From the NCBI GenBank assembly GCA_020832375.1, contig JAFIEW010000024.1:1-42060 (forward strand): 42,060 nt of DNA, read 5' to 3'. This document shows, piece after piece, positions 35,176-42,060 of the stretch (positions within the stretch are counted from its first letter, which is position 1; each line of letters opens with the position of its first letter). This DNA comes from Cyclobacteriaceae bacterium. Lineage in GTDB: Bacteria; Bacteroidota; Bacteroidia; Cytophagales; Cyclobacteriaceae. Under the pieces are notes generated by a model that was not told where the DNA came from, searched no databases, and saw only the letters and a list, made by a program, of their open reading frames with translations. The translations under genes and the position numbers were made by a program.

Positions 35176-38121
35176 CTACTGTTCAATAGGAATATTTAAT
35201 CTTACAGTCGTTCCTAAGCTTTCTTTATTATTATCGTATTTATCTTCAAAGTGTACCCCTATTGGTTTTTTTTGATTATTATTGATTAAATCCAATCGGC
35301 TTTTATTAGCATTAACAGCAAATGATTGATGAGATTTGTTACGATGTTGATTAATAGCATAACTAGCCTCTCTGCCAATCCCGTTGTCATCAATTTTACA
35401 AATCAAATACTCTTTTTCAGCCTGAGATAAAAAGTTGATGACTAATTTGCGATCATTTTCTTTGTGTAGCAACCCATGTTTTATGGCATTTTCCACAAAT
35501 GGCTGTATAATCATCGAGGGGATCAAAACACTTTCACAGTCTATCGAATCATCTATGTTGATGTCGAATGTGAAAGAATCACCAAACCGTAGAGCCTCTA
35601 ATTCTAGATAGTTCTTTAAAGCTAGTATTTCTTCTTCTAAACTAACCTTTTCTTCTCTACTCATTTGTAAAATTCTTCTGATAAGTTCAGAAAACCTACC
35701 TAAATAATGACTTGCCTGTCTCTTTTCATTGAGTAAAATGAATTCTTGAATGCTATTGAGGACATTGAAAATAAAATGGGGGTTCATTTGAGAGCGTATC
35801 GCCATGAGTTGATAAGTCTTTAGCGATTCTTTCAGCTGATCTTGCCTTTTAATGGATTTCAACCTTAATTGGAATCCTCCATAAATAAGACTTAAAAATA
35901 TTAACATTGCGCCTAGATGAACGAATGATTGCTGATACCACGCTTTTTTTATCTCAAAACTGAGCTGCTCAGAATTTTCACTCATTACATTATCTTCATT
36001 GACAGAAAAAACTTCAAAAGTATACTTTCCTGGAGGTAAACCAAGAAAACGAGCATAATCTGTATCGCCCGAAGTTTTATAGTAAGTCGTATCTAATCCT
36101 AAAAGACGATACTGAAACTGATGGTTTCCTTTACTTTTAAAATTGATAGACCTAAAATTAATTCTAAGATTATTTTGGTCGTTTTTTAATAAGAAGTTTG
36201 ATTGAAAAGGTAATACGTCATTATTAATTTCAACGCTCTCTATGATAATCTTTGGAGGTGTTTGATTGAAAGTATTGATTGTCTCAGGAAAGTAGGTGAG
36301 CCCTTTTGAGGTTGCTATCCAAATTGATCTATCAAAGACTGCTATGTCATAGATATCTTCTGAAATCAAACCATCTTCTTTAGTAAGTAGGGAGATCTTA
36401 CCACTATTTAAATCTTTTGCTAAAACTCCCTTTCCAGTATTCATCCATAGTTTTTGATCACTTTGGCATAGATGAAAAAGGATTTTGTTCTCAAAGGTTT
36501 CTTGGTCGCTAAGTACGGCTTCAAAACTTTTATCTACAATTTTGATAAGACCGTACTGAGAAGAGGCTGCATAAACCTCTCCTTCAATAATTGTAATGTC
36601 ATTGACATAAACCTTTTTATCTTGCGCATCCCTCAAATGAAACTCCTCATCAGCTCCGTAAAACAATAAACCATCGGTGAAACCAACCCACAAACCGTCT
36701 CTTTCCTCATCATAATATAGGGCTTTACAGCGTTGAAGTTTGATCTCCACTACCTTTTCTTCTAATTCAGCACCCGTTCGAATAGAACGGTCTATATCAG
36801 ATAATTCGTAATAGCCGAATGAGTAAGAAGAAGTGAAATACAATCGGTCGTTTTGAATCACAAAGGTCTTAAAGGATCGGTTATAAGAATCTTTGTAAAG
36901 TAGTTTTCCTTTCCTATCCAATACATGCAAGCCATTAATACAAAGGTAAATCCTTTGATTAACTGAATCATAAATCATTGCTTCAACTTCTTTTCGGATA
37001 TTGGAGCTATATAGAGGACTTTTTAAACGAGAAGTTTTTAGGTCATAGACCGAAATCTCACCACTTGCATGCCCTATCCATAATTCCTCATCAGAAATTG
37101 GGAGCAGTTTTGAAATTTTGCTTCCAGCACTTGACTGGTTAGTCTTCATGAACTTAATTTCCATCTTCGGAATCATATAAATGCCATCTTGAAGAGTGGA
37201 TATCCATATGTTACCTTCAAAATCGTGAGATACTTGAGAAACGCTTCTGCCTTCTAGCAAATGATACATTACTGTCCAGCCATCTACTCCCTCTTCTAGC
37301 ACCCAAAGACCGTCGTAAGTGTAAATCCAAAGCTTTTCAGCTAGATAATTAACCCCGATAATATGGTGATCACTCAGATCAATGACCTCATTGGCGGGAT
37401 GACTGTTGATTTTAAGTTCCTCGTCTAAAAAGTAGACTTTCTTCGTGCTATTTGAAAAAACTAAGGTGGTGTCATTATTAATTTTATTAAAACTAAAACC
37501 TTTATACCACTCCTTGTCAAGAATATTTTCACCTTCAACAACAGAAGAAACCATAAAACTACTATCTATAATCATCAACTGATCATTGAAGGTCAATACT
37601 TTATCTCCAAACGCTCTAACAGAATAGTAATCCGATTGAAAGTCATTAGAATCAAGAACAGCCTCCCATTGATTATTTTGCAGATCGTATATAAACAACT
37701 TACCGGCTCTTTCAGCGATCCATAGCTTTTCATTGGCAATTTCAAAGGCAGGAAAACCTTTGATGTAATACTCATCCCATGGTTCAAAAAGATGTAAACT
37801 GTCTTGCTCGAAATAAAATAGTTGCCCTATAAAGTTTCTTAGCCAAATTTTACCATCGGTAGCTTGCTTCATATCGCTAAGAGAGCTACCTCTTTGTAGT
37901 TGGTTGGTAAAGCTTTTGAAAATTCGACCATCATACCGTGAAAGACCTCGGGAGTGCCCAATCCAAATATACCCATCTTTGTCTGGCATTAAGCTATACA
38001 CTTCCATACTAGGAAGCCCAATCTCATCTGTCAAGTGCCTCATAAATGGCTCTTGGGCTTGTGCTGGTAAGAAGCATGAAAAAAGCGTGAAAAATAGAGG
38101 AACGTAGAGTATTCGCCACAT
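35176..38121 (-). CDS. Propeller-type sensor histidine kinase (LytS-like catalytic part)
   Basis: A 981-residue inner-membrane sensor. Signal peptide MWRILYVPLFFTLFSCFLPAQAQ; residues about 25-640 are periplasmic beta-propeller repeats of the two-component regulator type (GYIWIGHSRGLSRYDG, EGNIWISTLQDGI, RSIWIATSKGLTYFPE); about 650-730 a Y_Y_Y domain; membrane segment at 735-752; short coiled coil; then the His_kinase dimerisation domain with the phosphorylated H782 in QMNPHFIFNVLNSIQ and the ATPase domain with N879 in FVENAIKHG and the G box DDNGIGREAS. Such large propeller sensors detect unknown ligands; not a one-protein hybrid because there is no receiver or HTH. Cognate regulator is adjacent. 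Confidence 0.92.
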   Translation of the reverse strand: MWRILYVPLFFTLFSCFLPAQAQEPFMRHLTDEIGLPSMEVYSLMPDKDGYIWIGHSRGLSRYDGRIFKSFTNQLQRGSSLSDMKQATDGKIWLRNFIGQLFYFEQDSLHLFEPWDEYYIKGFPAFEIANEKLWIAERAGKLFIYDLQNNQWEAVLDSNDFQSDYYSVRAFGDKVLTFNDQLMIIDSSFMVSSVVEGENILDKEWYKGFSFNKINNDTTLVFSNSTKKVYFLDEELKINSHPANEVIDLSDHHIIGVNYLAEKLWIYTYDGLWVLEEGVDGWTVMYHLLEGRSVSQVSHDFEGNIWISTLQDGIYMIPKMEIKFMKTNQSSAGSKISKLLPISDEELWIGHASGEISVYDLKTSRLKSPLYSSNIRKEVEAMIYDSVNQRIYLCINGLHVLDRKGKLLYKDSYNRSFKTFVIQNDRLYFTSSYSFGYYELSDIDRSIRTGAELEEKVVEIKLQRCKALYYDEERDGLWVGFTDGLLFYGADEEFHLRDAQDKKVYVNDITIIEGEVYAASSQYGLIKIVDKSFEAVLSDQETFENKILFHLCQSDQKLWMNTGKGVLAKDLNSGKISLLTKEDGLISEDIYDIAVFDRSIWIATSKGLTYFPETINTFNQTPPKIIIESVEINNDVLPFQSNFLLKNDQNNLRINFRSINFKSKGNHQFQYRLLGLDTTYYKTSGDTDYARFLGLPPGKYTFEVFSVNEDNVMSENSEQLSFEIKKAWYQQSFVHLGAMLIFLSLIYGGFQLRLKSIKRQDQLKESLKTYQLMAIRSQMNPHFIFNVLNSIQEFILLNEKRQASHYLGRFSELIRRILQMSREEKVSLEEEILALKNYLELEALRFGDSFTFDINIDDSIDCESVLIPSMIIQPFVENAIKHGLLHKENDRKLVINFLSQAEKEYLICKIDDNGIGREASYAINQHRNKSHQSFAVNANKSRLDLINNNQKKPIGVHFEDKYDNNKESLGTTVRLNIPIEQ

Positions 38122-38230
38122 AATATATTGATCTATTGAGTAAAAATATCAATTTTTTATAATCTTTCGATATATGTACGTGGCTTCTACCGAAATAATT
38201 TTATCAACAGGCAACCAAAACATGCATGTA

Positions 38231-38818
38231 TTAAATCTTATCTAGGGGGATTCTAACCTTTGGCTTTAAACGTTGAAATTTTTTTGGACTGTAACCACTG
38301 TACAATTTGAATTGTGTAGAGAAATACTGCAAATGGGTAAAACCAAGCAGATCAGCTATTTCACTGATATTGTATTTTTCTTGCAAAAGATACTCTTTTG
38401 CCCGTTCCATACGCAATTTTTTATAATAATCTGTAAGAGAATATCCTGTCTTATCCGAAAATAAGGCTGCCGCTCTCGAATAAGAGAGTATCATATGAGC
38501 ATTAATGATATCTTTTAAAGTTCTTGATTCATCATGAACAGCGGTTTCAATTTTATTTATATGTTCAATAATTATAGTTTTTATTTGATTGATAACCATC
38601 GTTTCTTGATCAACGATCAGGCTAAAGCCAGAGTCATCCAAAGAAACTTTAAAATCATGATATTGCTTTTCTGTGGGTTTCATTTTCAGTTGAACTTCAC
38701 CTAAATTTACTGCCGCTATCATGAGCTCATTGGCAAGGGCAATCTCTTCAACTTTTTCTATGCATCGATCACAAACCATATTAGCAATGTGAAGTGTATT
38801 ATCTTTGGTAGTCATCAT
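38231..38818 (-). CDS. AraC-family regulator with HMA-like N-terminus
   Basis: A 195-residue regulator. Residues 1-70 look like a degenerate heavy-metal-associated domain: MVCDRCIEKV with C16 and C19, and an alternating strand-helix pattern ending SGFSLIVD. Residues about 100-185 are the two helix-turn-helix AraC domain with YSLTDYYKKLRMERAKEYLL, NISEIADLLGFTHLQYFSTQ, and YSGYSPKKFQ. Proteins of this build are common in Bacteroidota, often near metal transport genes. It is divergent from the ABC transporter with a histidine-rich permease, 110 nt away, with a palindrome in between. Metal sensing is plausible from the CxxC, not shown. Start may be either of the two first ATGs. Confidence 0.85.
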   Translation of the reverse strand: MMTTKDNTLHIANMVCDRCIEKVEEIALANELMIAAVNLGEVQLKMKPTEKQYHDFKVSLDDSGFSLIVDQETMVINQIKTIIIEHINKIETAVHDESRTLKDIINAHMILSYSRAAALFSDKTGYSLTDYYKKLRMERAKEYLLQEKYNISEIADLLGFTHLQYFSTQFKLYSGYSPKKFQRLKPKVRIPLDKI

Positions 38819-38846
38819 GAAGTTTCAGTTTTTATATTTCTTTTTC

Positions 38847-38859
38847 GCAACATCGTTGC
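38847..38859. promoter_or_regulatory. Palindrome in the araC-like/ABC divergent region
   Basis: GCAAC-ATC-GTTGC is a perfect 5-bp inverted repeat with 3-nt centre. Its right arm contains TTG (38856-38858), which lies 22 nt before a -7-like TTAATTTG at 38877-38884, so it may overlap the -33 element of the ABC operon. It also lies 28 nt before the divergent regulator start. A metalloregulator or the divergent AraC protein could bind; which one is unknown. Confidence 0.4.
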
Positions 38860-38928
38860 ATTAGGTATCATTTTTATTAATTTGCCGTTAAAAGCTCAAG
38901 ATCAAAAACTAATGCTTTCTAATCATCA

Positions 38929-39567
38929 ATGTTACAACTCAAACAAGTAATTAAAAAATATGGTGCCCGCCGTATTCAATTTCGAGATTATCAATTCGAA
39001 AAGGGAGGTCAGCATGCCATCATAGGTGCCTCGGGTAGTGGAAAAACCACTTTCCTTCATTTAGTAGCGGGCTTACTGCGAAGCGACGAAGGTGAAATCA
39101 GTTGGAATGAGAAAAGCTATCATTCTTTCTCACAAAACGATTTCGATGAATTCAGGTCGCAAACTATCGGGATTATCTTTCAACGACCTCATCTTATCCG
39201 TACGCTCAATGTCTTAGACAACCTAAGGCTCGCAGCTTTTTTATCAAAAAATGAAGTTGACGATCAGTGGCTTCCTGATTTGTTAGAGAAACTTGGTCTT
39301 GCGGGTAAGGAAAATCAATCGGTTACTACTCTTAGTCAAGGTGAGTCACAGCGTTTGGCGATTGCTAGAGCTGTGGTACATCGACCAGAATTATTGCTTG
39401 CAGATGAGCCTACAGCCAGTTTAGATGACCAAAACTGTGATCGAGTGCTTCAGTTACTTACTCAGGTAGCAGAGGAAACAGGAGCCACCCTCATTATTAC
39501 CACTCATGATCAGAGAGTGAAAAAAATCATTGACAATACTATAGAGTTGATTCATGAACCTATTTAA
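38929..39567 (+). CDS. ABC transporter ATPase, MacB/LolD type
   Basis: A 212-residue ATP-binding subunit. Walker A GASGSGKT at 33-40, Q-loop Q85 in GIIFQRPHLI, signature LSQGE at 135-139 (Gln instead of the usual second Gly), Walker B LLLADE at 155-160, and switch H in ITTHDQ. The sequence type matches ATPases that work with FtsX/MacB-like permeases, such as LolD. Its last 14 nt overlap the permease gene, so the two are produced together. Substrate is not known; see the permease for the metal link. Confidence 0.93.
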   Translation: MLQLKQVIKKYGARRIQFRDYQFEKGGQHAIIGASGSGKTTFLHLVAGLLRSDEGEISWNEKSYHSFSQNDFDEFRSQTIGIIFQRPHLIRTLNVLDNLRLAAFLSKNEVDDQWLPDLLEKLGLAGKENQSVTTLSQGESQRLAIARAVVHRPELLLADEPTASLDDQNCDRVLQLLTQVAEETGATLIITTHDQRVKKIIDNTIELIHEPI

Positions 39568-40969
39568 AATCGTTTGGAGCTATTTGGCTGCAAAGCCTCT
39601 CAATACATTCCTCAATGTTTTCTTAATGAGCCTTGGGGTATCAATTATTACCATACTATTATTGCTCAGTACGCAATTTGAAGAGCGAATTACCAAAAAT
39701 GCACAAGGTATCGACTTAGTGGTAGGAGCTAAAGGAAGCCCATTACAACTGATACTTTCATCTATTTATCATATAGATTATCCCACGGGCAATATACCAC
39801 TAGAGGAGGCGCAAAAAATTGCTCGCAACCGAATGGTAAAGCAAGCATTGCCAATGTCTTTGGGAGATAATTACCAAGGAAGAAGGATAGTAGGCACGGA
39901 TACGGCCTATCTTTCTCATTTTGGAATGAAGATCCAAGAAGGGCGTCGTTGGGAGAAAAAAATGGAGGCTGTCATTGGGGCTGAAGTTGCAGAAACACTT
40001 GGTTTGGGTATCGGTGATGAGTTTCATGGAGCTCACGGTATCGGTGGGGGAGGTCATGTTCACGATTATGCAGCTTATACAGTTGTTGGAATTGCCACAC
40101 CTACAGGCTTGATCCCTGATCAGCTGATACTTACTTCTTTAGAAAGTGTATGGCACGTTCATGACTCTCACGATCATGATCACGACCACGATCATGATGA
40201 AGATCATAAGGACCACGATCATGATAATGGAGTCCATCAACATGGTAATAACCACGATCACGATCATGACCACAAGCATGATGATCAAAAAGAAACTAAA
40301 AAGAATAAAGCTGTAGCTACCAGTCCATCCGATGATTCTGATGGCGAAGGGATGAGCTTCGAAGAAATTCAGCGACTTCAAAAAGCAAGGGCTGCCGCTC
40401 AAGCGGGTAACGTCCGCGCCGATGATCGTGAAATCACCGCCATGCTCATTACTTACCGCACTCCCAATGCTGTGATTCAATTTCCGCGAATGGTTAATCA
40501 GATCGGTGAGTTGCAGTCAGCTTCTCCAGCTTTTGAAACAGCTCGATTATTCAATTTGATTGGTATTGGTGTGAGTCTTCTTCAGGGTCTGGCTTACGTG
40601 ATTGTACTTGTAGCCGCTTTAAGTGTCTTCATAGCGCTTTACAATGCCATGAAAGAAAGAAAATATGACTTGGCAATTATGAGAACCATGGGGGCATCTA
40701 AAGGTAAATTGGCTACGCTCCTGATGATGGAAGGTGCTGTTTTGGCTTTTTTAGGTGCAGCTTTTGGATTGATTTTAGGTCATCTCACTATCTCACTAGT
40801 CACAGGCTTCTTTTCTCAAACAGATACGCTCGGGGTGGATGGTCAGTTATTCTTGGTTCAGGAACTTTACCTTCTCATTGGGGCTGTTGTATTGGGTGTG
40901 ATTTCTGCCTTAATTCCAGCCATACAAGCCTACAAAATTGATATTTCAGAAACACTTGCTGAGGGCTAA
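39554..40969 (+). CDS. FtsX/MacB-like ABC permease with histidine-rich loop
   Basis: A 471-residue permease with the MacB/FtsX topology: one membrane segment at about 19-40, a large extracytoplasmic domain (about 41-335), then three membrane segments near 336-362, 385-411 and 440-463. The typical motif YDLAIMRTMGASKGKL is present after the second segment. Residues 201-242 of the external domain are histidine- and aspartate-rich, with 17 His in 42 residues (for example HDHDHDHDHDEDH), a metal-binding type tract; a smaller one, HGAHGIGGGGHVHDY, is at 158-172. The tract is followed by a charged, probably flexible segment. Role in zinc, copper or nickel handling, or in metal-dependent lipoprotein release, is inference. 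Confidence 0.88.
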   Translation: MNLFKIVWSYLAAKPLNTFLNVFLMSLGVSIITILLLLSTQFEERITKNAQGIDLVVGAKGSPLQLILSSIYHIDYPTGNIPLEEAQKIARNRMVKQALPMSLGDNYQGRRIVGTDTAYLSHFGMKIQEGRRWEKKMEAVIGAEVAETLGLGIGDEFHGAHGIGGGGHVHDYAAYTVVGIATPTGLIPDQLILTSLESVWHVHDSHDHDHDHDHDEDHKDHDHDNGVHQHGNNHDHDHDHKHDDQKETKKNKAVATSPSDDSDGEGMSFEEIQRLQKARAAAQAGNVRADDREITAMLITYRTPNAVIQFPRMVNQIGELQSASPAFETARLFNLIGIGVSLLQGLAYVIVLVAALSVFIALYNAMKERKYDLAIMRTMGASKGKLATLLMMEGAVLAFLGAAFGLILGHLTISLVTGFFSQTDTLGVDGQLFLVQELYLLIGAVVLGVISALIPAIQAYKIDISETLAEG

Positions 40970-40971
40970 AC

Positions 40972-41007
40972 AATAAAAAACCACTATGAAAGTAGTGGTT
41001 TTTTATT
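40972..41007. terminator. Bidirectional intrinsic terminator between the ABC operon and serS
   Basis: AATAAAAAACCACTA (40972-40986) and TAGTGGTTTTTTATT (40993-41007) are perfect 15-bp arms with a 6-nt loop. The T-run serves the rightward ABC operon and the A-run, read from the other side, serves the leftward serS gene. Confidence 0.9.
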
Positions 41008-41137
41008 CTGTATCTGTTGCCTGATTTTTTTCTTGGAATGAGGATGTTAATCAGCCAATGTTTCCAACATAACCAAGTACTTTTGTATTTAGTAGTGCTT
41101 GGCTGCGTTCTCATCCCACGCAAAATAAGAAATTAAA

Positions 41138-42060
41138 TTATTTGATCCAATCAAAGCCAGTATAAGGTACAAGTACCTCAGGTATCTTGATCCCCTCTTC
41201 AGTTTGATTATTTTCTAAAATAGAAGCAAGTACACGCGGTATTGCTAAGGCGCTACCGTTGAGGGTATGAAGCAATACGCTGTTTTTGTCTTCTTTTATC
41301 CTTAGTTTTAATCGATTAGCCTGAAAGGTTTCAAAATTACTTACCGAGCTAACCTCGAGCCATTTTTTCTGTGCAGCTGAGTAGACTTCAAAATCAATAG
41401 TGAGTGCCGCAGCAAAGCCTAAGTCGCCACCGCAAAGGCGTAGCTTACGGAAAGGAAGTTCTAGCTTTCTAAGCAAACTACTTACGTGATCAATCATTTC
41501 TTCTAGTAATTTATAAGATTCATCGGGATGGGCAATTTGTACGATTTCTACCTTATCAAACTGATGGAGGCGATTTAGACCTCTCACATGTGCTCCCCAT
41601 GAGCCAGCTTCTCTTCTGAAACAAGGGGTGTAGCCTACATTTTTTATGGGTAGTTGATCTGCATTAAGGATCATGTCTCGGTACATATTGGTGATCGGTA
41701 CCTCGGCGGTAGGGATGACATAAAGATCATCTTCGGGCATATGATACATTTGACCGTCTTTGTCAGGAAGCTGGCCAGTACCCATACCTGATTCTTTGTT
41801 TACGAGTATCGGTGGTTGCACCTCATGATAACCCGCTTTTTCTGCCTCATCAAGGAAGAAGTTGATCATTGCTCTGACTAGACGAGCTCCTTTACCTTTA
41901 TAAACAGGAAATCCCGCCCCTGTGATTTTGGTGCCTAGCTCGAAGTCGATAATATCGTATTTTTTGATTAAATCCCAATGAGGTAAAGGATTTCCCTTTA
42001 GGGTGGGAGCGACTCCCTCCCTTTCTATTTCAATATTGTCTTCGTCAGAATTTCCATGTA
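41138..42060 (-). CDS. serS: Seryl-tRNA synthetase, C-terminal part (cut by window edge)
   Basis: Charges tRNA-Ser. Only the C-terminal 306 codons are inside the window; the frame stays open through 42060 and the start lies outside, so the ATG at 41869 is an internal methionine. Class II synthetase features seen: the segment PHWDLIKKYDIIDFELG and GFPVYKGKGARLVRAMINF (motif 1 region), motif 2 FRREAGSWGAHVRGLNRLHQ, and motif 3 with NGSALAIPRVLASILENNQ. It ends with IPEVLVPYTGFDWIK. Downstream lies the shared bidirectional terminator. Confidence 0.96.
   Translation of the reverse strand, partial: HGNSDEDNIEIEREGVAPTLKGNPLPHWDLIKKYDIIDFELGTKITGAGFPVYKGKGARLVRAMINFFLDEAEKAGYHEVQPPILVNKESGMGTGQLPDKDGQMYHMPEDDLYVIPTAEVPITNMYRDMILNADQLPIKNVGYTPCFRREAGSWGAHVRGLNRLHQFDKVEIVQIAHPDESYKLLEEMIDHVSSLLRKLELPFRKLRLCGGDLGFAAALTIDFEVYSAAQKKWLEVSSVSNFETFQANRLKLRIKEDKNSVLLHTLNGSALAIPRVLASILENNQTEEGIKIPEVLVPYTGFDWIK

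Noticed and set aside
40138-40290. Repetitive CATGAT/CACGAC tract considered as a CRISPR or tandem-repeat element
   Set aside because: It is in frame within the permease gene and encodes a His/Asp tract; there are no spacers.
40139-40480. Hydrophobic open frame on the minus strand opposite the permease gene
   Set aside because: It is the mirror of the His/Asp repeat codons, which read as Met/Ile/Val on the other strand; no start context or family.

Overview
The window looks like a chromosomal segment of a marine-type Bacteroidota, most likely a Cytophagales-like lineage. This rests on the FtsZ C-terminal peptide ending in FLHDNVD, the MraY with a long inserted loop, a class B PBP with a PASTA domain, a LytS/LytTR pair with a propeller sensor, promoter boxes close to TAnnTTTG, and weak ribosome binding sites. 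No rRNA, tRNA, CRISPR array, insertion sequence or integrase was seen.

Layout. 1-2.6 kb (minus): malate dehydrogenase and a thioredoxin-like (TlpA/ResA type) lipoprotein. 2.6-3.3 kb: a long regulatory region with MraZ-type operator repeats. 3.3-18.7 kb (plus): a complete, tightly packed dcw cluster: mraZ, rsmH, ftsL-like, ftsI (PBP with PASTA), murE, mraY, murD, ftsW, murG, murC, ftsQ, ftsA, ftsZ, closed by a terminator. It encodes peptidoglycan precursor synthesis from UDP-MurNAc ligation to lipid II, plus the divisome core. ddl and murF are absent from it. 18.7-22.5 kb: a DEDDh exonuclease/GIY-YIG nuclease fusion (minus) and a bifunctional trehalose-6-phosphate synthase/phosphatase (plus). 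22.6-23.1 kb: a decayed toxin-antitoxin pair. 23.4-26.4 kb: a TldD/TldE-type metallopeptidase pair. 26.5-29.1 kb: DUF4159, MoxR and DUF58 genes, a shortened Bat-type operon.

29.1-31.3 kb is an AT-rich accessory island. It contains a three-gene operon with a small putative antitoxin, a SecB-like chaperone and a putative ADP-ribosyltransferase-like toxin, resembling a toxin-antitoxin-chaperone phage-defence system of the CmdTAC kind but with another gene order. A VapBC-type pair follows directly. Each module has a short perfect palindrome at its promoter, as expected for autoregulated toxin-antitoxin loci. I consider this the most interesting part of the window.

31.6-38.1 kb: a secreted M24 peptidase, remnants of a secreted or outer-membrane gene, then on the minus strand a propeller sensor histidine kinase with a LytTR response regulator and a second, receiver-only regulator. 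38.2-41 kb: an AraC-type regulator with an N-terminal CxxC metal-binding-like segment, divergent from an ABC transporter (MacB/LolD-type ATPase plus FtsX-like permease) whose periplasmic loop holds 17 histidines in 42 residues; this suggests a metal-linked function. The window ends inside serS (minus).
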